Assembly (NCBI RefSeq): GCF_040802235.1 | Contig: NC_133157.1 | Coordinates: 26,677,501 to 26,741,500, forward strand | Direction of reading: 5' to 3' | Length of the DNA: 64,000 nucleotides | Source: Manis javanica | Lineage: Eukaryota > Chordata > Mammalia > Pholidota > Manidae | Part shown: positions 47,718 to 59,885 of the stretch, piece after piece | How positions within the stretch are numbered: position 1 is the stretch's first letter | Layout: the number at the start of each line of letters is the position of its first letter | Notes under the pieces: generated by a model | Seen by the model: only the letters and a program-made list of their open reading frames with translations | The model's database searches: none | Told to the model about the DNA's origin: nothing | Made by a program: the position numbers and the translations under genes

Positions 47718-47861
47718 CTTCCTGTATCAGGAGTTCCAGGTATATTGTTTCCAGGTGTGTATCATCTACAGACACTTGGATCTCTGTATTCTCCATCAGT
47801 CTCCAGTTAAGCCAGTACTTGTGGTCAAAGAGGAGATGCTCCAGACACACAGAAACATAGC
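47718..47861 (-). pseudogene. SH3TC2: SH3TC2-like exon ([11 protein letters not shown] block)
   Basis: 144 bases, phase 1 at both ends, acceptor gacttctcag, donor gtgagc. It reads [20 protein letters not shown] then [20 protein letters not shown] and LLIQEG. Fully open and close to human SH3TC2. Confidence 0.93.
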
Positions 47862-48371
47862 CTGAGAAGTCATTTGGGAAATATAAGTCATTTAAAAATG
47901 ACATTTACCATTTTTAACATATATCGGGTCTTCATAAATGAGTAATGAGTGACCAAGCCTAGTTACCTCTTTCAAGTATATCCATGGAGGAATCTCCAAG
48001 ATTACAATTTTGCCTCTAGGAGTTCTTGGTTTCCCCTTACAATTCTCCTGATTTGAGGCTTACATTCTTGCAGCTGAGGACGCAGTGGCTGGGGGTTCTC
48101 CAGGGCCGCAAGAGAGTCAGGATTCACTTTACAGCCCTACTCTGACCCTCTCCCTCACCCACGCCCAGTAAGCTCTCCCTGTTAAACCAGACTAGAAACT
48201 ATGCAAACTGCAGTTCTGGTTAGCATTTTAAACATACCTATAAATGGGAATTATTTGTATGAAAATTTTGCTTTTTAAAATTTCTTTCTTAAGATGCAAA
48301 AACCCATCTCTTTCTGACTTTCCATTGTACCTAGTAAGGGCCTCGTTTATCTTTTGTAATTGTATTTCTTC

Positions 48372-48535
48372 TACTTTAATGTGCACACAAGTCACATGGG
48401 GACCTTATTAAAATACAGATGCTGGTTCAGTAGGTCTGGGGTGGGGCCTGGGATTCTACTTTTCTAACAAGCCCCACATGAGGCCAGTGCCACAGGTCCC
48501 TGGAGCACACCTGGAATAGTGGGAGCCTCTGATAG
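48372..48535 (+). mobile_element. MER5A-type hAT fossil
   Basis: 'ctttaatgtgcacacaagtc', 'gctggttcagtaggtctggg' and 'cttttctaacaagccccaca', a clear MER5A. Confidence 0.9.
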
Positions 48536-49323
48536 TCACACAAGACGTGTGGTGTGGAAAGCGGAAAATCATCACGACTGTGAGAGGAGAAGTCACAGCT
48601 TCTAGCTGGGAGCCATCTTGACCCTCCCCTGCACAAGGTCGTTTCCTGTGTAAGTCACATGGAACCCAGCATTTTCAGGGAGAAGTAGAGCCTGTGTCAG
48701 TCCAAGTGGCCGCCTCTTGCTTTGCCTGCGTTTGCTTTGGATTCAACATCTCTGTCAGGAGTTATTCTCCGTGGATTGGAGAAGCGAGCTGCTTCCCGTC
48801 AAAGCGGGCCTGGTGCTGTGCTCTAAGGTGACTCCTTTACCCTCTAGGAAACCCTGCGACGTGAGGCCCCTTTAGCAGGTAACTCTCTCATCTCTTTCTT
48901 ACTCTTTTCCAAAAGCATGGGTAAAGTATCAGGGAACTTTACTATTTTGAGCAGCTACTTTCATCTTACTCAAGACTGGTTCCTCTTTTTTTTTAAAAAA
49001 AACCATCAACTTTGCACCTGCTTCAGTCCTTTGAATTTAGTAGGTGACCAATCACTGTTTGCTGACTGGTTGATTACCTAAGAAAGAAATCTCTCCCTGA
49101 AAACAAAGAAGTGTTGCACATGGCATTTTAGAGTAAGAATTAATATTTGATTTAGATTTAGTTCCAGGCAGTTTATGATATCTAAAAAAAGGTTAACCAT
49201 CCATGCCATGTTAAGGCTTGACCTCTTTCAATTACCAGACCCATTCCTCAATGTCAAGCCCTACAAATTGGCTGACCTGTGACATACATAGGTGCTCCTC
49301 CATCTGCCTGCCCCACATCTTAC

Positions 49324-49429
49324 CTAAGTTCAAGTAACTGGAGAACTTACAGATTTCCTCCATGGTTTTGAAGGTGATGAGGAACTGGACCTTCTGGGGC
49401 TGGATACCCACCAATCTGGCTGAGAGGTC
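49324..49429 (-). pseudogene. SH3TC2: SH3TC2-like exon (DLSARLV block)
   Basis: Acceptor ttgttctctttattcag, donor ggtaag. 106 bases read [20 protein letters not shown] and [15 protein letters not shown] without a stop, ending in phase 1. Nearly every residue matches the human protein as I recall it. Confidence 0.92.
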
Positions 49430-49554
49430 CTGAATAAAGAGAACAACGGGTCAGCCTGGGATGACAGTGCCCAGCTAACAAACTCACACAAGCACAAAAT
49501 GTTTTGCATGACTTTCTTGATTGTGGCATTGGTTTTCACATCACCTAAAATGAA

Positions 49555-49800
49555 AAAGGAAAACAAATGTCCATCAATAGGAGACTAGTTAAAATGAATC
49601 ATGGTTCATCCATTTAATGGAACATTATGGTATTATGTGGCCATAAAAAAGAATGAAGAAACTCTCTGTACACTGATAAAGCCTCCAAATATACACTGCT
49701 AAGTGGAACAATAGCAACAACAAAAATAAACTGAGCTATAGAACTGTGTGCAGTTCTACTGTGTGTAGTTCAACTACCTTTTGTATAAAAAGAAAAAGAA
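49555..49800 (+). mobile_element. Old L1M 3' region, plus orientation
   Basis: 'gtccatcaataggagactag', 'catggttcatccatttaatg' and 'gtggccataaaaaagaatga' are the familiar end of ORF2 and 3' UTR of old L1s. Confidence 0.85.
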
Positions 49801-49959
49801 AAGGCTTATACAGAAAGGTGGAGAATAAATCATAGAAGGCACCTTGGAAACACATTTGATGGTGCTTCCAAGTCTAATTATTTTTATAAAGCTGGCAAAC
49901 AGAAAAATCAAAGCACACAAAAATAAAAATAATCCACAATCCCTTCTAGAAATCACCAA

Positions 49960-50345
49960 TATTAATACTTTCCTGTATTAACTAGGAATCTTTTTTCCTA
50001 TCCATACGTTTCTATGTGACTTTTTATACATAAGTAGAATCCTGTTACACAAATTGTTCTGTCATCTTATTTTGTTACCAAACAATATTTTATAAAGCAT
50101 CTCCCGTATCATTAAATCATTAACATCATTTCTAATGGTTACATATGCCACTGCTGCATTAACATAGTTAATTCTTAAAATTCTTTTATGGGCAGACATT
50201 TGATTTAATGGGGACCATTTGTTTTAATTTTTTTTAATATCCTCAACCGTACTGTAATAAACATCCTGTTGCTAAGTCTTTGTACACATCTTTGACTATT
50301 TACACAAGTAGTTCTGAGAAGTGCAGTTAGAAATGCAAGGATATT
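49960..50345 (-). mobile_element. Old L1M 3' region, minus orientation
   Basis: 'taaagcatctcccgtatcat', 'catttgatttaatggggacc' and 'ctgtaataaacatcctgttg' fit the complement of an old L1 3' region. Confidence 0.6.
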
Positions 50346-51774
50346 CACATTTTCAAACCTAAAATGCAGGAAGGCAAACGGCCCCAGAAAGGCTGTGCCA
50401 GCCAATCCACATGTGCGGCCAGCAAGCCCCTCCCCTTTTTGAAATACTGACAAAGCTGGCCGAAATCACTGCGCACACTTGGTTTTTCCCTAAAAACTTT
50501 CTCCACTGCTGTCCAAGCCTCTGGGTTGACTAACACGTGGTGGGCAGGATGTCCCTCTCCCCGCGGGCCAGGTTTGGCCATCCGAGGTCAATCCCGGAGC
50601 CCTGTTCTGGGAGAAGCTTGGGGGAAGAAGAGAGCAGAGGACCCGGAGGCAGAGCCCCTGAGGTCAGCAGAGCCGAGCCAGAGGCTTTCTCAGGCCAGGC
50701 CCCAGGTGGCCCTGGATTCCTGCAGGATGTAGATCCTGGGAGTCAGGGGAGGGGTTCTAGGTAAAACCTGATTCACAGGGAATTGACTAACTGGCAGGCG
50801 CTTCGCCAAGAGCTTTGTGAGCAATGCCTCATTCAATTCTCACCATATCCCTGTGAAAAGAACATAATTACAGTACTTAATCCATTCTTAGATGCACTTT
50901 TACCACATTTAACCATTATGGAAATAAAAGGTAAAGAAGCCTGGCATCATATTTGATTGGCAGTATTCACTTGCTTTCCTGGAGATAAACAACTCAGCGT
51001 TGCAGTTTCTAATCAAACGGCACCTCAGGTTTCTTAGAAAGTGGCACCATCTCTGTGCGGTGACCAAGGAGTGTGGGGCCCTGGCAGGGGAAGCAGTGAG
51101 GAGGGTGTGGCGCCCTGACTGGACCTGAGGTCTGGCGCGCTCAGGGCCTCGGTGTCGGTGTCGTCCCGAAGCTTCCAGCTCACGCCACAGCCCAGCAGGC
51201 CGGCACACTCAGCCAAACCCAACCCTCGGATGTGCCAACAGTGACTTACATCAGAAGAAACTCCACGGTGCCAATTTGCATCTACCGCCTCCAAGTTTCT
51301 GAATTCTGGAAATTAAAAAATGCAAACTACTATTTATACTTTACTACTTAGGGAGTGCCAGCCCCCACCTGAGCACGGAGCCATCTCGTTTGCTCCGCCC
51401 GACAAAGCTGACATGACCATTTTTGTTACATGACAGATGAGTAGAGCCTGTCTCTCTCTCTTTTCTATCAAGTTAATGCAGAGACTGTAAAAATAACTAG
51501 GACATATTAGTTTATCATATTAAGTAATAGTCTCCTTCTGCCCCCTCTAGTTGTAACAACTTGCAACCATTTCTGAGTTCAGTTCTCCCAGGAAGCCCTC
51601 CTAACCTGTAAGCAGTTTCACATACCATTTTTCTGGGTTTAGCCACTGAAGATCCCATCTACCCACCATGAAAGATGAGCAACTGGTTTGTTTACTTTAT
51701 TGTCCTTTCCTCCTCTCATTCTAATATTTATAGTCATTAAATGCTGATTGGTAATTTTGCCATTTAAAATAATG
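50346..51774. other. SH3TC2-copy intron, nothing else recognised
   Basis: This lies where the missing second exon or exons of the SH3TC2 copy might be. The open minus-strand frames at 50345-50581 and 51034-51294 do not match the expected protein, and I do not call them exons. Confidence 0.4.
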
Positions 51775-51990
51775 TATGCTTAGTGATTGCCAGTGGCTGA
51801 GGGAAAGGGATAGAGGGGAGTTATTGTTTAGTGGGTCCCGAGCTTCAGTTTGAGATGATAAAAAAGTTCTGGGAAGGATAGTGGTACTGATGACACAACA
51901 GTGTGAATGCACTTAATGCCACTGAATTGTACTTAAGATTATTTATACTGAAAATGTATATTATGTATGTTTTATAACAATAATAAAACA
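51775..51990 (+). mobile_element. Old L1M 3' end, plus orientation
   Basis: 'gattgccagtggctgaggga', 'gagatgataaaaaagttctg' and 'actgaattgtacttaagatt', ending near an AATAAA, the tail of an old L1. Confidence 0.8.
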
Positions 51991-52029
51991 ATAAAGTTCA
52001 AATTTTCCATATTAAAGAAAGTATACTTA

Positions 52030-52150
52030 TTGAGCTAGGCAGTACCATTCCCATTCTACAGAGGTTAAGTAACTTGCCAAAGGCCACACAACTAATAGTG
52101 GCAGATTTGAAACAGTTTTCTTTGATGCTACAACTCCAGCGTTCGCCCCA
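52030..52150 (-). repeat. MIR SINE fossil
   Basis: 'attctacagaggttaagtaa', 'cttgccaaaggccacacaac' and 'tagtggcagatttgaaacag', a minus-orientation MIR. Confidence 0.9.
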
Positions 52151-54979
52151 TTCTGAGTTCCTGCACATTCTTGTTGAGCAGAGAATGTGTGCATTTTCAT
52201 TCACTGATTTGTTCAGTCAGAGGGTTCCTTGAGGGTCTACTTTATTCCTGTCGCTGTCCTAGATGCTGGCGAGCCCATGGTGGACAGACAGGAGGCAGCT
52301 CAGAGTTTGCACCGCTCAGGCCACGCTTACCTTACACAGCACACGCATGCACCTCCTAGTCCTCATTCTCCAGCCGCCTCCTGGCCACTTCCTGCAAGGG
52401 GCCGCTCACACACCTCCTGGAGCGGCTCCTCACAGTGAAGGGGAGCGCCAGATCTTAAAGAGAACAGAGGGAAAAGGGTCAGGCTGGAGAGGCAAGTAGG
52501 GGGCAGAAAGAATGAGATGAATCCCCACTGGTTCCCACACCTGAGCCCTAAATTGGTGCATCCTCATTAATTCAAGGAATCCAGGACATCCATGGGTTCA
52601 TATGCATGGCAAGGAGATTCATATCAAAGGGCTGTCCTTCATCAGGAGCCATCTGGAGGTAGATTTTAGAGGGAGTTGGGGACAGTCTTTGGAATCCCAG
52701 CAGATGCTGCATTCAGGTTGGTTATTTCTTCTTTGAAAAAGGTTTATTCCTACACTGCCTAGCACTGAGGTCACAGTGGCAACATGGAACCAGCTAGGAC
52801 ATGGATTTCCTACTGTGGATGGTCTATGAAAGATTTGAATTAATACTAATATATCTATGTTTATTGGAAATGTATTTATATGTCAGATTTATAATATGTA
52901 ATATTCTATATTATGCATTGTACATACACACATACCTTTCTCTAACCTCTTCCTTTCTGATAGTGCATTTATTAATGTCTGTCAGGGTAGTTGGTTAGTG
53001 TGTTAAAGTCTATCTTTCATTTCATTAAAGCACACATTCCTTTAACCAACACTGGCAAGCAGAAGCTGTTTTAGATGCTGGGATACAGCAGAAAGCCAAA
53101 TAGACATGGTTCCCTGTTCTCACAGAGCTTGTCTTCTTGCAAATAACCAGTTCCATGAAAACGATAATTTCAAATGGAGAGAAGTGTTATTAAAAAACGT
53201 AAACTTTTTTACAAAAATGTAACAGACGGAGCTATGGAGCAGCTAGAGGGTGGGATACACCTTTGGACAGAGTTGGCGAAAAGGCCACACTGAGGAGATT
53301 CATCTCATAATTGCACTTTGCCATGTCTTCTTTAATTAGTAAGTAGCAATTCCGTTAATCAATAGCAAGCACAATGCACCAAGAAGGCACTGGAGGGAAT
53401 AACCCGGCGGAGGTCTCTCTTCTAGCCCTAACTTGCCAGGGCCTTTGCAAATTCCTGAGCACATTAGAGACCGCCCTTCTCAAGCCGGCCTGGGCCTATG
53501 AGGCAGCCTGGACTCCCTAGCTTTTAAAGACCTGGCTTTAACCTGGAAGTTCTAAATGCTATGGCTGCAGACCAGCTCCATGCGGCACACACAACTGACC
53601 TGACATTTGTGTGAGCCTCGGGGAGGCGTCTGTTCCGCTCCTGGCCCGTGCCCGTTCCTCTGTTCCTCCGGGCAGGTGTTCTAACCTCAGCCAAGTCCTC
53701 CATCTTCTGCAGTCCCATCCAGCCTTCCAGCAGCCTCACTGGTCAGCTCTGGTCTGCAGGAGGGGGCGAAGCCCAGGGAGGAGGAGTCACACAAACCCGT
53801 GCTTAAGGTTGAGCTCCTCCCTCCCTCAATGCACCACCCTCAACAGTTAATTATCTCTCTGCTCTTGACGTTTCTCATCAGCAAGATGGCCTTTAGAGTA
53901 CCTATCCCACGGGAATTTTAAGAGCCTTATTAAACAAGATTATGCACATAAGCCTTGTGTCCCGTGCCTGGTACATACAAAATACTCAATGAATGCAATA
54001 AGCATCAGGTGTTGCCCCTCCCAAACTCCCCACCCCCACCCAGTACTCCACTCATGCCCTCATGCAGTGACACTTGTAATTAACCTTGACTCTTATTCTG
54101 TGATTCCTCATCACCAAGCCTATCTCACGTGTCTTTCCAAAGACTGCTCCAAACTCCCCTCTAGAACCTCTTTCTAGCCCCTGATGAAGGACAGACCCTT
54201 CAGTGTGAAACTCTTTGCCAAGCAGGTGAATCCACGGATAAGCAACTCAAAAGACCTGGATTTAAATAAGCAAAATGCTTCTGAGATCTCAACCAGTCAG
54301 AGTTGACACTCAGAGCCACACCTTGGGGCCACTGTGGAATCCTACAGTGCCCTCTGCATCACCAGAAGGGGGAATAAATCCTCTCTCAGTCTCTCCTTGC
54401 TCCTAACTCACGAATTACCACCCCAACCTTAAGGAGAAAACTAAGCAGAGGTGTTCCCCTGCAGACTTTACCTCTCCACCCCCAAATTTTTTTCCTTCTT
54501 TGACAAGATAAGCATACCACTAGCAGTTTTTATGATATAAAAGCACATTGTCCTTGTTGGAACAAATCTCAGATTAGAACTACAGCTACTAGATGGATGG
54601 ATGGATCACAGATCATAATGTTGAGCAAAAAAAACCCAAAAAACAAAAAACAAAAAGCAAGTTGCATGATGATATCATTTTGTTTAAGTTTAAAAATCTT
54701 CAAAATGGATTCTTTTCAATGATTATGAAGTATACTAATATGTGATAAAATCACAAAACCACTGAATTCATGAAACTGAGAAACTTTGGGAAGGGAGAAA
54801 AGAATGAGATTGGAAAGAACTCCCAAGCGACCCTAATTGTATCTGCAATGTTTTGTTTTTTCCAAAAATAAGAAAGCAATACGGCAGTTCTGAAGCTAAA
54901 TCAGCAAAATGTGGAAATTTGCTAAAGCTAGATGGTGGGTTATTGTTCTAATATTTTTCATTATCTGCCAGTTCAAAAT
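52151..54979. other. Intron of the SH3TC2 copy, mixed old repeats
   Basis: No further SH3TC2 exon is visible. 53060-53200 ('gctgggatacagcagaaagc', 'tgttctcacagagcttgtct') is an old interspersed repeat of uncertain family. 53890-53995 is a plus-orientation MIR 3' part ('cgtgcctggtacatacaaaa'). 54590-54900 looks like a degraded L1 3' region. The rest is unassigned. Confidence 0.4.
53890..53995 (+). repeat. MIR SINE fossil, 3' part
   Basis: 'aattttaagagccttattaa', 'cgtgcctggtacatacaaaa' and 'tactcaatgaatgcaata' fit the 3' half of MIR. Confidence 0.65.
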
Positions 54980-54991
54980 GCCTCACAAGCT
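54980..54991. repeat. Target-site duplication, left copy
   Basis: gcctcacaagct, repeated exactly at 57627-57638 on the far side of the L1. Confidence 0.85.
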
Positions 54992-57626
54992 TTCTTTTTT
55001 TAATTTTGTTGTCATTAATCTACAATTACATGAAGAACATTATGTTTACTAAGGTTCACCCCTTCACCAAGTCTCCCGCACACACCCCATTATAGTTACT
55101 TTCCATCAGTGTAGTAAGATGCTGTAGAATCACTACGTGTCTTCTCTGTGTTGCACAGTCCTCCCCAAGCCCCCCCCCCGTGACATTATACATGCTAATT
55201 GTAACGCCCCCTTTCTTTTTTCCTGCCCTTATCCTTCCCTTCCCATCCATCCACCCAAGTCCCTTTCCCTTTGGTAACTGTTAGTCCATTCTTGGGTTCT
55301 GTGAGTCTGCTGCTGTTTTCTTCCTTCAGTTTTTCTTTTCTTTGTTCTTATACTCCACATATGAGTGAAATCATTTCATACTTGTCTATCTCTGCCAGGC
55401 TTATTCCACTGAGCATAATACCCTCTAGCTCCAACCATGTTGTTGCAAATGGTAGGATTTGTTTTCTTCATATGGCTGAATAATATTCCATTGTGTATAA
55501 GTACCACATCTTCTTTATCCATTCATCTACTGATGGACACTTAGGTTGCTTCCATTTCTTGGCTATTGTAAATAGTGCAGCAATGAACATAGGGGTGCAT
55601 CTGTCTTTTTCAAACTGGGCTGCTGCATTCTTAGGGTAAATTCCTAGAAGTGGAATTCTTGAGTCAAATGGTATGTCCATTTTGAGCTTTTGAGGAACCT
55701 CCATAATGCTTTCCACAATGGTTGAACAAATTTACATTCCCACCAGCAGTGTAGAAGGGTTCCACTTTCTCCACAACCTCACCAACATTTATTGTTGTTT
55801 GTCTTTAGGATGGTGACAATCCTTACTGGTGTGAGGTGATATCTCATTGTGGTTTTAATTTGCATTTCTCTGATGACTAGCAATGTGGAGCATCTTTTCA
55901 TGTGTCTGGTGTCCATCTGAATTTCTTCTTTGGAGAACTGTCTGCTCAGCTCCTCTGCCCATTACTAAATTGGATTATTTGCTTTTTGTTTGTTGAGGTG
56001 CGTGAGCTCTTTATATATTTTGGATGTCAACCCTTTATCAGATCTGTTATTTATGAATATATTATCCCATACTGTATGGTACCTTTTTGTTCTATTGATG
56101 GTGTCCTTTGCTGTACAGAAGATTTTCAGCTTGATAATAGTCCCACTTGCTCATTTTTGCTTTGTTTCCCTTGCCCAGAAAGATATGTTCATGAAGAAGT
56201 CGCTCATGTTTATGTCCAAGAGATTTTTGCCTATGTTTTTTTCTAAGAGTTTTATGGTTTCAGAACTTACATTCAGGTCTTTGATCCATTTTGAATTTAC
56301 TTTTGTGTATGGGGTTAGACAATGATCCAGTTTCATTCTCTTACATGTAGCTGTCCAGTTTTGCCAGCACGATCTGTTGAAGAGACTGTCATTTCCCCAT
56401 TGTATGTCCACAGCTCCTTTATCATACATTAATTGACCATATGTTTGGGTTAATGTCTCGAGTCTCTATTCTGTTCCACTGGTCTGTGGGTCTGTTCTTG
56501 TGCCAGTACCAAATTTTCTTGATTACTGGAGCTTTGTAGTAGAGCTTGAAGTTGGGGAGTGAGATCCCACCCACTTTATTCTTCCTTCTCAGGATTGCTT
56601 TGACTATTCAGTGTCCCTGGTGTTTCCATATGAATTTTTGAACTATTTGTTCCAGTTTGTTGAAGAATGTTGTTGGTAATTTGATAGGGATTGCATCAAA
56701 TCTGTATATTGCTTTGGGCAGGATGGCCATTTTGACGATATTAATTCTTCCTAGCCATGAGCATGGGATGAGTTTCCATTTATTAGTGTCCCCTTTAATT
56801 TCTCTTAAGAGTGACTTGTAGTTTTCAGAGTATAAGTCTTTCACTTCTTTGGTTAGGTCTATTCCTAGGTATTTTATTCTTTTTGATGCAATTGTGAATG
56901 GAATTGTTTTCCTGATTTCTCTTTCTATTGGTTCATTGTTAGTGTATAGGAAAGCCACAGATATCTGTGTGTTAATTTTGTATCCTACAACTTTTCTGTA
57001 TTCTGATAACAGTTCAAGTAGTTTTGGAGTGGAATCTTTAGGGTTTTTTATGTACAATATCATGTCATCTGCAAATAGTGATAGTTAAACTTCTTCTTTA
57101 CCAATTTGGATTCCTTGTATTTATTTGTCTTGTCTAATTGCTGTGGCTAGGACCTCCAGTACTATGTTGAATAACAGTGCGGAGAGTGGGCATCCGTCTT
57201 GTTCCTGATCTCAGAGGAAAAGCTTTCAGCTTCTCGCTGTTATGTATGATGTTGGCTGTGGGTTTTTCATATATGGCCTTTATTATGTTGAGGTACTTGC
57301 CCTGCATACCCATTTTGTTGAGAGTTTTTATCATGAATGGATGTTGAATTTTGTTGGATGCTTTTTCAGCATCTATGGAGATGATCATCTGTTTTTTGTC
57401 TTTCTTTTTGTTGATGTGGTGGATGATGTTGATGGATTTTTGAATGTTGTACCATCCTTGCATCCCTGGGATGAATCCCACTTGGTCATGGTGTATGATC
57501 CTTTTGATGTATTTCTGAATTCGGTTTGCTAGTATTTTGTTGAGTATTTTTGCATATACGTTCATCAGGGATATTGGTCTGTAATTTTCTTTTTTTGGTG
57601 GTGTCTTTGCCTGGTTTTGGTATTAG
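54992..57626 (-). mobile_element. 5'-truncated antisense L1 (copy 4)
   Basis: The 3' UTR starts at 54992 and the element is cut inside ORF2 at 57626, so it is 2.6 kb of about 6 kb. ORF2 pieces: 57134-57565 (reverse transcriptase, [25 protein letters not shown]), 56608-57063 ([20 protein letters not shown], just after the active-site region, and [20 protein letters not shown]), 56151-56429 and 55468-55716 (C terminus, RIPLLGIYPKNAAAQFEKDR). Exact 12-bp duplications flank it. It is less decayed than copy 1 but still frameshifted. Confidence 0.92.
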
Positions 57627-57638
57627 GCCTCACAAGCT
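57627..57638. repeat. Target-site duplication, right copy
   Basis: Exact match to 54980-54991, at the truncated 5' end of L1 copy 4. Confidence 0.85.
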
Positions 57639-59079
57639 CTTAAAGTTCAAATGTGAAACACTATTTACTATTGTTGGTATTCACCCTTGATCTCCTATTA
57701 TTATACTGATAATTCATATTTGCCAAAAAGGTTGAAAGGGAAGTTACATATACCAGCAATCAATACAAGCAAATGTACCTTGCCCACACTCTCTGTTTAA
57801 GGGTGTTAACTCTGGCAAGTTTCTTCAGGGAGGTGTTGAGGATAAGGGGGCAGTGCTAGAAGCTTTTAGACCAATACACTTTGACATTACTTGCTCTGTA
57901 ATCCCAAGTGAGCAGCTGTAGTTTATTAAACAGTGGCAAGAACCTCCAAGCGCTCAGGAAATCAGAGATGACAGCAATTGACTAGGAAGCCCCCTTCTCA
58001 CCATATGCAATCAGGAGATTTATGCTAGCAAATGAAACACATCAGGGGGAACAGAGGTGACAGCAGGGTCCACGTGTGGGAATGCAGCATGCCTGGTGGT
58101 GTCCGAGGTAACACGCTTCATTGTGTCAGATGGCAGCAAACCAGCTGGGCAGCTGGGCAGGGTTCGGCGCTATCAAGAGCCTTCTCCTTTCCCGCCTCTC
58201 TTACCCCTCAGGGCTGTTGGTCCTCTCTGTTTATTCCCACTGAAAAAAGACATGAGGGCAGAAGCAGCCAAAGTAATAAGAGTGGAGTCCTGCTCCAGAG
58301 GGGTCAGGAGGTGTGTGGGAGCAGTCCTTTTTAGCTGGAGCAAAACAACCTGCAACTACTGAGGGTGACTCCTCAGAAGACAGGCCCTCTGCTAAATCCA
58401 TGAGATGAATTATCTGTTGACCTCACAAAAGCTTCCTGTAAGGGAGACTACCATTAGATCCAGTTCAGAGACAGGAAAACTGAGGTTCAAAGAATTTAAG
58501 AGACTTGCCCGAACTCGCATAACTATTAAGTCACTCCAGGATGTGTCTCATACTTTGTTCCATTTGTCTAAGACAAATAGGAGAACCTCAAAGGGGATGT
58601 TTATATCAACTGGCCTCAGAGCTATACCACCCATTCTTCCTCCTTCGGGAAATGCCCTCACCAATAGTTTGGGGAGATGGCATGAAAAGCCTCAATATAA
58701 AAAAATAGCAGGCTGACTCTTGGTGAAAAAGTGAATCCAGGATGCCAATCAATTACCAGTGGCAAAAATCAGGGGAAACAATAAAACTCTTGAATGGCAG
58801 TGTCATCATAACTCTGAGCATTTCTGCAATGTCGGTTCACTTGTTTGTGTGTTTTGAGCTGCACAACTCTTTTACATGGTATCTTGGCTGAAGGACAGGA
58901 TGTCAAACAGAAACAGAGCTGCTACAACTGAAGCTTGGGGTCAGGGAACAGGAACAGAGCTCCCTAAGACACCCCTGTGGGCCTAGTTTACGATCCCCTC
59001 ATTTTACAGATGAGCAAACAGAGACCTAGAGAGAAAGCATGATATGCTGGGGTCATAGAAATATAATTAATATGGTTAT
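57639..59079. other. Intron of the SH3TC2 copy
   Basis: No exon recognised. 58440-58540 is a minus-orientation MIR ('agacaggaaaactgaggttc'). 58965-59035 is a second short MIR piece ('cattttacagatgagcaaac'). Other open frames here overlap each other on both strands. Confidence 0.4.
58440..58540 (-). repeat. MIR SINE fossil
   Basis: 'agacaggaaaactgaggttc', 'aaagaatttaagagacttgc' and 'ccgaactcgcataactatta' are the minus-orientation MIR core. Confidence 0.85.
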
Positions 59080-59186
59080 CATTTATTGGGCATAATTAAT
59101 ATGGTTAACTGTATGCTGTGGTTTTTTAAGTGTTTCACATGTAGACTTAATCCCCCCCACAACCCTGTGAGGAAGGCATAATTATA

Positions 59187-59798
59187 TTATAAATCCACAG
59201 TGAGACTATTTACAATAGCCAAGATATGGAAGCAACCTAACTGCCCATCAGTAGATGAATGGATAGAGATGTGGTACATATACACAGTGGAATAGTATTC
59301 AGCCATAAAAAGAAAACAAATCCTCCTATTTGCAACAACATGGATGGAGCTAGTGGGAATTATACTCAGTGAAATAAGCCAAGTGGAGAAAGATGAGTAC
59401 CAAATGATTTCACTCATTTGTGGAGTGTAACAAGAAAGCAAACTGTGGAGTGTAACAAGAAAGCAAACTGAAGGAACAAAAAGGCAGAAGATTCACAGAC
59501 TCTAAGAAGGGACTAGCGGTTACCAAAGGGAAAGGAGTGAGGAGGGTAGGTGGGGAGGGAGGGAGAAGGGGATTAAGGGGGACTATAATTTGCAATCACA
59601 ATATAGGTGGGTCACAGGGAAGGCAGTACAGCAGAGAAGACAAGCAGTGACTCTGTAGCATCTTATGCTGATGGACAGTGACTGTAATGGGGTGGGGGTG
59701 GGGACTTGTTAATATGGGTGAATGTAGTAACCACAATGCTGCTCTTGTGAAACCTTCATAATATTATGTATCAATGATACCTTAATCAAAAAAAAAAT
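59187..59798 (+). mobile_element. Short 5'-truncated sense L1 with poly-A tail
   Basis: Starts at 'tgagactatttacaatagcc', passes 'ggaagcaacctaactgccca' and 'tcagccataaaaagaaaaca', and ends in a run of A at about 59788-59798. It is the sense form of the 3' end seen in the antisense copies. A near-duplicated flank, 'aaatccacag' before and 'aaatctacag' after, is probably the target-site duplication with one change. It contains a 25-bp internal tandem duplication (59419-59468). Confidence 0.9.
59419..59468. repeat. 25-bp tandem duplication inside the sense L1
   Basis: Two identical units start at 59419 and 59444, each containing 'gtggagtgtaacaagaaagc'. Confidence 0.92.
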
Positions 59799-59885
59799 CT
59801 ACAGATAAGGAAACTGAAGCACACAGAGATTAAATAAATTGCTCCAGGTAAGTCAAAGAACCAAATTTAAACCCAGACACTGTGG

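Larger units (their letters stand above)
59080..59885 (-). repeat. MIR SINE fossil split by an L1 insertion
   Basis: The left part (59080-59186) has 'ttaagtgtttcacatgtaga' and 'aaccctgtgaggaaggcata'. The right part (about 59799-59885) resumes with 'tctacagataaggaaactga' and 'agattaaataaattgctcca'. Together they form one minus-orientation MIR. The sequence between is a sense L1. Confidence 0.85.

Noticed and set aside
49504-49560. Minus-strand stretch with acceptor cattttag and donor gtgagt (DVKTNATIKKVMQNILCL) as an SH3TC2 exon
   Set aside because: Sites look usable, but the peptide does not match, and joining to the next exon gives the wrong frame.
50345-50581. Minus-strand frame (NPEAWTAVEKVFREKP) as a candidate missing SH3TC2 exon
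   Set aside because: It does not resemble the expected SH3TC2 residues before DLSARLV, and flanking splice sites are poor.
51034-51294. Minus-strand frame beginning near EAVDANWHRGVSSD with a gtaagt after it
   Set aside because: Possible exon by splice signals alone, but no match to SH3TC2 or any protein I recall.
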